A stretch of 64,000 bases of DNA, taken from NCBI GenBank assembly GCA_029339505.1, contig JAQISU010000081.1:19564501-19628500 (forward strand), read 5' to 3'. Below the pieces are notes generated by a model, which was given only the letters and a program-made list of their open reading frames with translations, was not told where the DNA came from and did no database searches. The position numbers and the translations under genes were made by a program. This stretch comes from Unio delphinus. Its lineage: Eukaryota; Mollusca; Bivalvia; Unionida; Unionidae. Of this stretch, positions 11,583 to 24,369 are shown piece by piece (positions within the stretch are counted from its first letter, which is position 1; each line of letters starts with the position of its first letter).

Positions 11583-12329
11583 GTAAGTTTGAGTGAAGCA
11601 AAGTTTATGCTTGTAACAAATCTCGTTCAAGGATATTTGAAACTATTTTCAGTATGTGCTATTTTTTCAAGAACTCAGATTGTAGGCTATAAATAGAAGT
11701 TAATATCAGAACCAAAAGAAAACATCTGTGCATTAAGTGAATGAATTTTGGAGAAATTATTGCACATTTTTTTGAATGGCTGTGTCCATCTATTTTATAA
11801 ACTTTGCAATGGTATGAAGTAATACTTAGTAATCAAGAAATGTTTGAGAATGGAGCATCTATTTATGTTTTATTACCATGGTTTACAATACATGTATAAC
11901 TTTAATTTTCTTTCACGTTTCTTTTCATTTTTATTTTCCTTTCAAATACATCAACATTACATTGAACTGTACCAGAGTTAACATTTGATTTAAACATTAT
12001 GTTTCAGAGATTTTTTATTGGTTTTAAAATCTTTCCATTGTTGAGTTTAATTAATCTGTTTGTGGCATTGTCTTTTTGATCATAGTTTCACTTATTTGGA
12101 AGGGAAGTTATTTGCTTTCATTGTACTGTGGTGAATGTATCTCCAATTGGATTTACCAGAGAAAGTTTGTCTCTTCTTTGGTCTTTTATAACTTTATAAG
12201 GCACCATTGTGTATTTAAAAATATGCAAATGACTTATGACCTCTGCTCTTTTTACTCATTGAGTGTCACTGCATTAACTTTGCATACAGCAGGGGCAACC
12301 ACTTTTACTTTTTTATATCTTATTTTCAG
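11583..12329. other. Intron, nothing recognised
   Basis: AT-rich sequence between a GTAAGT donor and a TTTTCAG acceptor. No repeats of note and no other gene. Confidence 0.7.
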
Positions 12330-12444
12330 ACAAACCCCTTGATTATCTACCCACTGGTAGGATTTACCAGGCAGACTGCTAGCACTATTAGAGCTGTTGA
12401 CAGGGATACACTCAGATCACCTTTGACATTCCGAATTGCAGGAA
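12330..12444 (+). CDS. Cadherin-repeat gene, exon 2 of those identified
   Basis: This 115-bp exon lies between TATTTTCAG and the donor GTTAGT. It reads on in phase 0 from 11582 and ends in phase 1. It encodes the early part of a cadherin repeat, including TIRAVDRDT (the A-x-D-x-D calcium-binding motif) and a following PLTFRIAG strand. The clean phase match to both neighbours supports it despite its short length. Confidence 0.8.
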
Positions 12445-12495
12445 GTTAGTTATTAAAATTACATTAGCATTGGCATTATTGTCATTATTTATTTA

Positions 12496-12517
12496 TCTTC
12501 TTCTTCTTCTTCTTCTT

Positions 12518-12548
<31 letters not shown>

Positions 12549-12630
12549 TTATTATTATTATTATACTGATCATTATTATTATTATTATTATTATTATTGT
12601 TATTATCATTATTATTATCATTATTATTAT
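12496..12630. repeat. (CTT)n then (ATT)n compound microsatellite
   Basis: About 17 CTT units pass into interrupted ATT units within the intron after 12444. Leu/Ile runs that translate from it are artefacts. Confidence 0.95.
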
Positions 12631-13044
12631 TTCATTTGACAATTATCCTAATGCAAATTTCATGTGGCACTAGTGTGATGTGTAATAAGATGTGAATCTT
12701 GAATGTCACAATATTGACTCTTGCGATGTTTTAATATGTTAGATGTGTGATTCTTTCTTCTACTGACCCTGTTTTCAAAGGTGCATTCCAATTTAGGTAC
12801 AACTGTACATTATAAAAGAGCATTGAGCTCAAAGATTGCTGGCCATTATTTCAATACTTGCCATAGGAGCATTTAATATCTACATGAGATAGAGTAATGC
12901 TTTTGAAAATCATATTGGTGGTTGTCATAATGTTTGTGACAAGTTAAAATAAGCTAAAGTAGTTATGCCTAAATTAACTTTGAATGGAGTGGAAGGGCTC
13001 CTAATGTTTGTGCTAATAAAGCCATTGAAACCTTTTAATTCCAG

Positions 13045-13193
13045 CATCACCACAAGGTTATGAGACTTATTTCTCAGTTGCTGGTTCAGGACCTCTTTCC
13101 AGTGGAGATAAGGACATCTACACAGCAACTTTGACACAGTTTCGGATGATAACCAGAAGTAGTACCCTGACCAGACTGGAGGTGTACATCCTT
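13045..13193 (+). CDS. Cadherin-repeat gene, exon 3 of those identified
   Basis: This 149-bp exon runs from TTCCAG to GTAAGT. It takes two bases to complete the split codon left at 12444 and ends in phase 0. It encodes the middle of a cadherin repeat: YETYFSV, then an acidic turn, then alternating hydrophobic strands ending RLEVYIL. The sequence is less conserved here, as is usual for the centre of a repeat. Its frame continues without break into 23484 over a 10.3-kb intron. Confidence 0.8.
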
Positions 13194-13250
13194 GTAAGTG
13201 GTAACAATTGCAATGTGTGTGTGATCTGGATAATGAACATAGTTTTAGCA

Positions 13251-13488
13251 GTCATATCACTATGATGTCTGCAGTGTGACAGTTTATAGCAATGTCTAGC
13301 ACTAGACCATCATGCCATAGACATGTAGCATCATGTCCTAGCTCTAACACTAACCTCTTAAACATGTGCGCCTAGCAAGGCAGCTTTTAGTACCATTTTT
13401 ATAAGTCTTTCGTATCACTCATCTGGGGTTCGAACCCACAGCCTCCTGCATCTAAGGCAGATGCTTTAACCACTAGGCCACTGGAGCC
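13251..13488 (-). mobile_element. tRNA-headed SINE, copy 1
   Basis: On the minus strand the head (13488 down to 13411) has an A box (TGGCCTAGTGGTTAAAGCATC region) and the B box GGGTTCGAACCCC, so it folds like a tRNA. The body (13410-13251) matches 27371-27567 in CTATGAT.CCTGCAGTG..GCAGTTTATAG-type blocks and in ATGTAGCA.CATGTCC. Because head and body recur together, this is a SINE and not a working tRNA gene. Confidence 0.75.
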
Positions 13489-13979
13489 ATGGTAACATTG
13501 TAATATATTAACTTTCCTAAATGATGTAAGAGTAGCTATTGTATTACCTCAGTTGTTGGTATTTAGTTTTGAAACATGTGTTGTTTTTGTTTGTCTGTTG
13601 AGTTTAAAGATGACAATGTATCATCAATAACTGGTTTGGTTTCTTTGAGTATTTAAGTGGCTGATCAGGCTAATTTCTGTTCTGAACTGTCTGTGGCACT
13701 CTTTACTGGAGATGCCATTTGAGTTTACTTCATCAAATTCTGTTTTGATTCATTTTGAACCAACTTCCATCATTATTTACAATCTCGCTGGTGTAAGACC
13801 CATGATGGACATCAGTAAGCCTCTCCATTTGTCCAAACAAATTTGCCTTCTCTATCCATCTGAAAGATGCATATTTTCTCATTCTGATCCATTGATCCTT
13901 ACAGACATTTCTGTGGTTTACATATAATGAAGAAATTGTTATCTGTTTTGTGCTGTCTACCAGCTCGAACATAAAGCCT

Positions 13980-16300
<2,321 letters not shown>

Positions 16301-17140
16301 ATGTTGGGACATGGTGCATCAGAATGACCATTGTTCAATAGTTTCGGTACCAAAATTTAGATGACTCACTTTATTAGGCTTACTGAAATACTGAGATGAC
16401 ATTCTAAAGATTTTATCTCGGAAACCAAAATCGCCAAGAGCTCATTGTGACCTTTTGAGATCTATAGCAGAACAATATGATACCCTTCCAGGTCATTAGG
16501 CAGTTTCTTAATGACACTGTCACAATAATTTTGCTGGAGTTTTAGGAAGATTGATTGATTGGAGTCAAGGCATATATGTACATTATACCATTTCCTTATG
16601 TTTCACAAGATTTAAAGTTTCTTATTGGACATTAGTTGTCATAGATTGTGTCGTCTCTTGTGTAAGGAAAGAACTTCATTGATTTCTAGCTCATTATCCT
16701 AATGTCTTCTTATTGGGTAATAAATATATTTGAAGAAAAAAAAAAAAATTTGTTGCATACTACATATGTTACTTTGATAATACATGTACGTACTAGAACA
16801 TAATAAAGGCAATCCTTCCCAGCCTCAACATTTGAAGCATGATCAGAATTTTATTCTACAAATGACTGTGATGAAATTGCTATCTCTTGATTTGAAGCTA
16901 GGTGGACAGATCACCTTTAAGTAGTGAGGTTTCTTGTGTGGGCCAGATTCATAAAGTAGCGATTGTCCTCCTGGTGTGTAAATTGATTGGGTAGTTAAAT
17001 CCTTCAAAATTAGGTGTTGACTGAATTGCATTTCCTATCACACTCTTGTGAAATGTAATCTTCCAATAATAAAAGGTATTGGAGAAAGAGCTGAGGTAGT
17101 TGTCAGTCCCATAATGTAACTCTAAAATTATTAGCCCCAT
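16301..17140. other. Intronic stretch, nothing recognised
   Basis: AT-rich sequence with stops in all frames. It ends at the TGTAACAGAATT end of the minus-strand LTR. Confidence 0.5.
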
Positions 17141-18585
17141 TGTAACAGAATTGTTACCGAGTGGATGGTGGGTTAAATGAACAACACAAACACAATGTGA
17201 AAGATAATGTAAATTTATGAAATAAATTATTAATGAAAAATAATGATGTATCAACACAATAACTCATGCATTCACCCACAATCACGCTACACAACTATTC
17301 ACAATTCAAAAATAAATTAAATATTAATATAAAATAAACACAGATATAAGGAATCTCCTGGACTATACACAGATCCAAGGAACCTTTACAAAAGTTATAT
17401 TAACGCAAGTATAAATTGCGATAATAAATACAAACATCAAACTATACTATCACACGTATGGATTGCAACAACTAGCACGAACATATACATGTATTTAATC
17501 AAGTTGCTAACTGTTATTGAGATTCATGTAATCTCTTGAAATACTACTGTGATTTGAAGTAACTATGTGTAAATATAACAATGTATTCAATTGTACTACA
17601 ATTGCAACACACACATGTGTCTCGACCCTGTATAACCGTACGATTCACCAACTGTTGAATCGCCGCCCAGCTTCCCCGAATACCTAGGGTTGACTCAATA
17701 CTTTTATCAGTCACTTGCCCTTCACGGATCCACCACAGTTATATGTACAGACAGCATACAGCATCTACTAGAACCATCGGTCCCAAATAACTAGATGCCA
17801 CCCCGGATGTTTACACCTCTAGACAGCTCCGACACTCAGACTTCTAGATTTCCGGATATTTACACATCACGACAGATGCTGACAGACAGACAATCTGACA
17901 GACAGACAGTCAGATACCTCAATTCGATCGCACAATTAAACAGCACAATCACGGCACAATCAATCACATTCAGCTACAATTCAGAGACATTCAGAGATGT
18001 TCAGAGACGTTCAGCTACAATCAGCAACAATTTCAGAGACGTTCCGCTACAATATCAGCTACAATAAAGAAACCAGACTAATAATAGTTGTCTCTAAAAA
18101 TAATCTAAACCTTAGATTACGCTATTGCATTTAAAGTCTAATAGTGACTAGTAATTCCAAATATTCCACGTTTAAATCTGCATTGTAATAAAGGCATCAT
18201 TACATGAAATGATAAACTGAATAAAATTCACAAAAAAACGAAATATAAATTTAACACTCACCCCTTTGGCTGGAGAAAGAATGATGAGCTATCTTTCCTG
18301 TGATAAGATACTTTTGGTCCCGTAATATTATCAGAAATATTCTGCCTTATATATCCTCAAATAGGTGAGCAGAATTCATGGCAAAATTCCAGTGCACCCC
18401 GTGATTCTAATGTTCCTGACTTCAAGTGATTCGTAGTCAGGCACATGCAAATTGTTACACGTCATTTACCTTGGAAAAAAACACCTATTCACCCCAGGTA
18501 ACGCATGTACGACGAAACAAAAAAATGGTGAAATTAGTTTATAATTCAAGAAAAAAAAATTCAATTTTCGCCTAATTCTGTGACA
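17141..18585 (-). repeat. 3' LTR of the minus-strand element
   Basis: On the minus strand the LTR starts TGTCACAGAATT (18585 downwards) and ends AATTCTGTTACA (at 17141). These are TG..CA ends with a 12-bp imperfect inverted repeat, giving a length of 1445 bp. The segment is AT-rich and holds short direct repeats of CAGAGA..TTCAG type near 17960-18050. The partner LTR is missing. Confidence 0.75.
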
Positions 18586-18586
18586 A

Positions 18587-18598
18587 TACCTCCCCCCT
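18587..18598 (-). other. Polypurine tract
   Basis: On the minus strand AGGGGGGAGGT lies two bases before the LTR start TGTCACAG. This is the normal site for priming plus-strand DNA synthesis in LTR elements. Confidence 0.75.
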
Positions 18599-18759
18599 AA
18601 GAATAAAAATGTACACATTTTTAAAACTAACACAGAATAGAAGAAAAATAACTATTGATGATATCTTACAACATTTACACTGATTATACTACAATCTGGA
18701 TTTTAATACTGGGTAAATTCATACAAATTTCCCATCATGCCCTACTCAAGTAGTCTGCC

Positions 18760-19150
18760 CCTATATTTTCAACTCCCCTTATTGCTTCTACACGGAAGTG
18801 ATAAGGTTGTAGTGTTAGCGCCCAATGCATCAACCGAGCGTTAGCGACCTTGGCCTTGTTTAAATACAGTAGGGGTTGGTGATCAGTCTCGGGAACGAAA
18901 TCTCTCCCAAATAGATATGCGTGATACTTCCCAATTCCCTATACCATGGCCAAACATTCCTTTTCTATAACGGAATAATTTTTCTCCCTGGGTAGCAATT
19001 TCCTACTCGAGTAAGCTACGGGTAACTTACTGTCATCTTGCTCTTGCAGTAAAACTGCCCCCAATCCAGTTTCAGAAGCATCTGTTCTTAGAATGAAAGG
19101 TTTGCTGACATCTGGCAATTTTAATATAGGTGCACTAACAAGTTTCTCTT
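18760..19150 (-). pseudogene. RNase H domain of the minus-strand element
   Basis: Minus-strand translation shows SETGLGAVLLQEQDD, PVAYSSRKLLPREKNY and TDHQPLLYLNKAK, the core of Gypsy RNase H. The segment is not one long open frame. It follows RT, as expected, and would remove the RNA template. Confidence 0.75.
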
Positions 19151-19963
19151 TCAGAGCACAAAATGCTTTATCTTTTGGCGGTCCCCATTCAACTTTTTTG
19201 GTTGCCCCTTCTTGGTCAAATCAGACAGTGGGCTAGCAATGGCTGCAAAGTTCGGTATAAACTTTCTATAAAAACCTACTAGACCTAGAAATGATCTTAC
19301 CTGCGTTTTGTTGGTTGGCTTTGGTGCGTCTCTAATTGCTTCAACTTGCTTGGGGTGAGGTTTTAACTGACCCATACCACTGACCCTATGACCCAAACAA
19401 TCTAAATCTGTATAACCAATACTGCATTTAGTGGGTCTCACTGTGAGGTTTGCTCAGCGGAGTCTATTGAAGAGCTCACTCAGGACGGACACGTGCTCAC
19501 TCCAAGTATTCGTGTACATGAATATGTTGTCTACAAAGCTATCAACGTTTGCTAAATCTTTCAGCAACTTTCGCATCAAACGACAACAGGTGGCGCTGGC
19601 TCCAACTAACCCGAATGGCATCACTTTGAATTGATACAGTCCTTTCTGGGTCGCAAATGCTGTCAATGCTCGGGATTCTGGGACAATGGGAACCTGCCAA
19701 TATCCCTTGGCCAGATCTAATTTGGAAATCTATCGGTTTCCCGACAACTTTGCAAATAGACCCTCCATATTTGGCATTGGTTCTGCATCGAACACAGTGA
19801 TTTTATTCAACTGCCGAAAATCGATATAGAATCGGTTCGTCCCGTCCTTTTTCCTGACTAGCACTACTGGAGAAGAATATGGTGAGTTGGAGGGTTCAAT
19901 CACCCCCAGATCCAACATTTTACCCACCTCTTCGTCCACAGCTTCACGTGCGTTGTATGGCAC
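19151..19963 (-). pseudogene. Reverse transcriptase of the minus-strand element
   Basis: Three fragments in one frame (19963-19730, 19666-19454, 19441-19151) cover RT. They show LDLGVIEPSNSPYSSPVVLV, FYIDFRQLNKI, KVMPFGLVGASATCCRLM, the active-site box SFVDNIF, and the connection block VRSFLGLVGFYRKFIPNF. The box normally reads YxDD and here is FVDN, so the second catalytic Asp is lost. In-frame stops near 19730, 19454 and 19442 also inactivate it. Confidence 0.85.
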
Positions 19964-19978
19964 CGGATATCCCTTGAT

Positions 19979-20509
19979 TCAAATAGGGTCAGACGTATTC
20001 AGTTTAATTTTGAGGTCCAACAAAGTTGTACAACCTGGTCTGTCTGTGAATACATAAGAGTGTTTAGCCAAGAGCGCATTAATCTGTTGACACTGGTCTT
20101 TTGTCAACTCCGCACTCACATCGACTTTATCTATCCCTTCCCCCGCAACTCCCAAGGGACATTCAAGGGAACTCTCGATATTCGAATCTGCTTCATCATC
20201 ATCTACGACTGCCGTACAAAGGACACTTAAGACCCCCTTTTCAACATTGTCACTCTGTCTCTTGATATACAACTTGAGCATGTTAGCATGGAATGTCTTT
20301 AAATTACCGTCCATGTCAATTTTATAGTCCATGTCACCTTTTACCTCTTTAACTTCATAGGGACCTTTCCACTGGACTAATAACTTATTTGAGCTTGTTG
20401 GAAGAAGCAATAGAGCCTGATCTCCTACAAGAAATTTCCTATTTCGCGCTCTGCAGTTATAATACTTGGCATATCTGCATCCTGATTTAATTAATTTGTC
20501 ACGTGCCAT
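19979..20509 (-). pseudogene. Integrase C-terminal/RT N-terminal linker of the minus-strand element
   Basis: The first part has the GPY/F-like integrase C-terminal module (LVGDQALLLLP...LVQWKGPYEVKEV), which in this family binds DNA or chromatin. The second part is an acidic linker, then the helix LTKDQCQQINALLAKHSYVF that comes before RT in Gypsy polyproteins. One reading frame therefore bridges integrase and RT directly, which confirms the integrase-first order. Confidence 0.75.
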
Positions 20510-20533
20510 CTGGCATGTACTCTCAAGTTTATT

Positions 20534-21330
20534 TCACAGATCTAACACGTACTGGTAAGTTGTTTTTATTTCCTCGTTCGCGACATCACCAGTCCATAGT
20601 TCGCATAGTATCCGCATCGGGCCTCGAACTGTTCTACCGTACAACAGTTCGAAGGGTGAAAACCCTAAACTTTCCTGCGGTACTTCACGGTACACGAACA
20701 GAACAGCGTTTAAATAACGGTCCCAGTCTTGCGGACGTTCCGCGCACATCTTTCGTAGCATGCTTTTCAGGGTACCATTAAACCTCTCTACCAGTCCATT
20801 GCACATCGGATGGTATGGGGTAGTGTTTAGCTGTTTGATGGATAACAGCCTACATATTTCACTCATGAGGTCAGAGGTGAATTGGGCACCACAATCAGTG
20901 ATGATTTCTTCTGGCACCCCTACCCTACTGAAGATATCAACTAATGCTTCAGCTACCCTTTCCGTTTCAATAGTTGGTAATGCTACGGCTTTGGGGTATC
21001 TGGTCGTGTAATCAACAAGAGTAAGAATATACCGATTCGGTAACTGGTTGTATTGGTCCTACAATATCTACTGCCACTCTTTTAAATGGTGTATCTATTA
21101 ATGGCATCTGTCCTAAGGGCACCCTTGTGACCCTTCCCTTATATACGGTTTTCTGACATACGTCGCACGACCTACAGAACCGTGTGACATCGCCATTAAC
21201 ACCGGGCCAGTAGAATTCAGTGACTACTCTGCTAGTTGTCTTAGCCTTACCTAGGTGTCCTGCCATGCTTGACTCATGCGCAACCCTAAGTACTTGAGAT
21301 CTATATCTCTGGGGTACGACCACTTGCCAA
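20534..21330 (-). pseudogene. Integrase of the minus-strand element
   Basis: The H2C2 zinc module (HESSMAGH...CRSCDVCQ) lies near 21280-21150. It is followed by the first catalytic Asp in AVDIVGPI near 21060. After a frame change near 21010 come ITDCGAQF (second Asp, near 20895) and GLVERFNGTL (Glu, near 20800). Spacing fits an rve DDE integrase. It would insert the DNA copy into the genome. The frame break makes it non-functional as it stands. Confidence 0.85.
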
Positions 21331-21599
21331 TACTTCTTACCCTCCCGAGCACTAAACTCCCTATGAATTAATCCGTTCTTGCGTACGAATCTCGAGCTAC
21401 CCCCACCCTTGCAGTGTTTCATCATGCCGGACGTGATTTTCTCAACAATTGTTTTGATGGATTCATCACGTTCTTGCTCTTGTTTGAAATCATCACGCAA
21501 AATTCCTGAGATCGATTCAGGGACTATTAATTTATGAAACGCGGTTTTCTCTTGCCGTGTTTGCACTCGCGTTTCGATTGCCTGGGCCAAAGGTATTTT

Positions 21600-21839
21600 A
21601 AAATCGGCCATGGTTGGAAGACGGGAACCTTCAACATTACTGATCGTCAGATCATAAATAGGGTTTTCCATACAAAGAGCATCAACAGTTCCCGTTAGGA
21701 AAGGTGTTTTTACCATGATCCTTGCTACGTTAATGCGACCAATCGTCTGATCAAGTAACATACATGGGGACTCCCACCCGAGCATTTGGTTATCCTGCAT
21801 GAGACTACATTTGATCACTACGCCCGTGCAACCAGTCAC
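21600..21839 (-). pseudogene. Aspartic protease remnant of the minus-strand element
   Basis: The reading begins MTGCTGVVIK, where the family motif would be D-T-G-C-T, so the catalytic Asp lies at or just beyond a frame break near 21839. The remaining strands (ESPCMLLDQTIGRIN, KTPFLTGTVDALCM) fit a retropepsin fold. Confidence 0.6.
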
Positions 21840-21849
21840 GTAATACTAC

Positions 21850-22443
21850 GACTTCTCGACCGTTTACAAACCCTCTCGCAGTTGGTACATGCGCTTCGGG
21901 AAATAGACACGTGCCAAGCGAATGAATACAAGGTTCTACCTGTACGATATTATCAGATATACCTTTACTTTGTATAGTCACTGCTACCTTATGTACAAGT
22001 CCCTTTCTTTTAGGACAGTCTTTTTGAACATAACCCCATGCATTACACAAGTAACATTGCAGACGCTGAATACCTGGATTCCTAACTGACCAATTTGCCT
22101 CAGCTGATTTCACAAGCTCCCTAGGCATCGGTCTCGCAGACTGGTTTCCAGACTTAAAATCTTTTGAAACCACGTTCTGGGTTCCCCCATGAGCTTCGGC
22201 AAAGAAATCGGCTTGCTTAGCCATATCTTTTACGTTTGTGAAGACTTTCTCTTTCAGAAATTGATCTAATTCTCGCCCAACTGTATTAAATAATTGATCT
22301 CTGAGCAAGAAATCAGTCAACCCTTCAAACGTTTTCACCGCTTTGCCGCATTCAATCCACCGCTCAAAATAGTTCGCCATTCTAACGGTGAACTTGTCCT
22401 GAAAATAATGGTGACATTCTGACATTGCACATGGCTGCCACAA
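21850..22443 (-). pseudogene. Gag of the minus-strand element
   Basis: The frame starts in a gag-type helical region (FERWIECGKAVKTFEGLTDF, LRDQLFNTVGRELDQFLKEK). It contains a zinc knuckle CYLCNAWGYVQKDC in which the usual His is Tyr, then a basic KRKG tail. The N-terminal part of Gag and the upstream LTR are absent. Confidence 0.75.
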
Positions 22444-23483
22444 TGGACAAATTGTAAATATCCTGAATTCCAGTTAAAATACAAAAAGATTGGACAATTT
22501 ATTGATGCTTGTTTTGATGAACTTATTTAACAAAGAATTAAAGACGAATATCAAAGTAACAGTTTTCATTAATTAGAAATGGTATGAGTTGCAAGGGTTA
22601 GTAGACGTGAATTTGAAATTTGTTACAACTCAATGGTCTTAAACTAAATAACAGAAAAGAACAAAAACCATCAAGTTTTGTAAAATTCTGCAAATAAATT
22701 ATTTCCTAGAACACAAATTGAAAACTTAGAACTTACTGTGTTTTTAATTATAGCCAAAATAGTTCTAAAAGTTATATCACAAGTTCAAAAATATGAAAAT
22801 AAGTTCCAATATTGAACATTTAAATGTGCTTTAATCTTGATTATGCTAATGTGTCAGTGTCTTGGATTGTGATATTGTGCTAACCAGTCCATTGATGTAT
22901 CATAATAATATAATCCAAAAATGTCTTTGTCTAAATTCACTATAATTCCAAATTAATGTTACAGTCCAGGAATATTTTTGAATACTTTGTAATTGGAGTG
23001 AATAATAATTTGAATAAATAAATCCACCCAAATGAAAAACTGAGCACAACAATAAGAATGAATCTGCTTCAAGATGGTATGCCAAGAATGAGTAATTTCT
23101 CAAGTAAACAACATTATATGAAAAACTAAGACACAATAATAGATCCTATATTTCAGTCAGACACTTTTCTAAAACATTCCAATTTGTAAACAAGTTTAGG
23201 AATTTCCAAGTTAAAAGTTTGTCCTAGATGCAGATTGAAATAAACATGTTAACTCCAAATATAATAATCTGAATATATAATCTATACTCTCAGACAAATA
23301 GTAGCTATGTATTATGTTGCTTACAAAAAAATAAACGTCACTGGTCAAAAACACCATGAATTGATTTTGGAGAAGGTCAAGTAAAAAAATACAGACTTTT
23401 ATAATATAAATCATTACAAATTGCCAACAAATAATACAAAATAAATATACTTAACAGTTTATATCTCTTCAATATATTTACAG
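22444..23483. other. AT-rich intron remainder, nothing recognised
   Basis: Very AT-rich with stops in all frames. It lacks a copy of the LTR expected upstream of gag. It ends in the acceptor TTTACAG at 23483. Confidence 0.6.
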
Positions 23484-23690
23484 GCCATCCAAGCTAATGG
23501 AAGATATGAGGAGAGAGCTACTGTAACTATAGAGTTAGTTGTTCCCAACAGCAATCCGCCAACTGTCACCACAGCAACAGGAGTCAACACAGGGTATACT
23601 TATGAGAACTCTCGCCTTGGACAGAATGTGCTTGATGGACTTACTTCATCAGCCAAGCCTTTGCAACTGATTGTCACAGATCCTGATGAT
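23484..23690 (+). CDS. Cadherin-repeat gene, exon 4 of those identified
   Basis: This 207-bp exon (69 codons) lies between TTTACAG and GTAGGT. It is in phase 0 at both ends. It finishes one cadherin repeat (ATVTIELVVPNSNPPTV, with N-x-N-P-P replacing the D-x-N-D-N linker) and starts the next (YTYENSRLGQNVL...LIVTDPDD, ending at the D-x-D calcium site). It is the first exon after the 10.3-kb intron that holds the minus-strand LTR element, and its frame continues exactly from 13193. Confidence 0.85.
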
Positions 23691-23945
23691 GTAGGTTTTC
23701 TTTTATACTTGCATTCAGTAGCATAAGGGTAGAGAAAGGATAATTTGAAAGTATTGATGTCCATATAATTATTCACAAGTCATTATACTTGTACTTCTAC
23801 CACTTCAACAATCCCAAGGAATGAAAATTAACAACTCTCTTTCTGAAGATTCAGTTAGTAATTAAAAGCATAGTTTGGTTGCGTTGTTACATCTTTCACA
23901 TTCAACTAATAGTTGGAATTTTATCCATTTTTTTCTATTCAACAG

Positions 23946-23952
<7 letters not shown>

Positions 23953-23993
<41 letters not shown>
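23953..23993. repeat. (GA)n microsatellite
   Basis: About 20 GA dinucleotides in the short intron between 23690 and 24124. Confidence 0.95.
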
Positions 23994-23994
<1 letters not shown>

Positions 23995-24123
23995 ACATCT
24001 CATATTCTTCTAGCATGTCTTCTGTATTTGATAGCCAGTGATAAGAGGAAATTTGAATGGTTAATTCCATTGACATTTTTTTGGTTACTTAAATCTTCAG
24101 GTTTTTCATTTTTCTTTTGCCAG

Positions 24124-24258
24124 ATTATATCTGGACAGAAAACAGCCTTTAACTTTTCTGTCATTGGCACTGGATTTTTTAATGTTGACTACAATGGATA
24201 CATCTATGCTAGCTATGGCATCCTGGACTATGAAACCACAAAAAGTACCACGTTTACT
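24124..24258 (+). CDS. Cadherin-repeat gene, exon 5 of those identified
   Basis: This 135-bp exon (45 codons) runs from TTTTGCCAG to GTAAGT, phase 0 at both ends. It encodes the centre of a cadherin repeat: FNFSVIGTGFFNVDYNGYIY followed by GILDYETTKS. The 'G-x-I ... LDYE' segment is a hallmark of cadherin repeats. The calcium-binding Glu of LDYE is present. Confidence 0.9.
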
Positions 24259-24369
24259 GTAAGTTTTATTTTATCATGTTTACATATACTTGGCTTTCTT
24301 GATTTGTTTATTTTACATAGCTGCATGATTGCCTTTCACAGTTTCTTCTTTAAATACATTACTTAATCG

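Larger units (their letters stand above)
17141..22443 (-). mobile_element. Gmr1-like Gypsy retrotransposon, minus strand, 5' truncated
   Basis: Read on the minus strand from 22443 to 17141 the order is gag, protease, integrase, RT, RNase H, polypurine tract, LTR. Integrase again precedes RT. Most of integrase and RT share one frame with few stops, so this copy is younger than the one at 2.7-9.5 kb. Only one LTR is visible. No matching LTR follows gag at 22444-23480, so the 5' end is truncated or deleted. It lies in the large cadherin intron, antisense to the host gene. Confidence 0.85.

Noticed and set aside
13411..13488. tRNA gene on the minus strand
   Set aside because: A and B boxes are good, but the same head with the same body recurs at 27371-27637, so it is a SINE.
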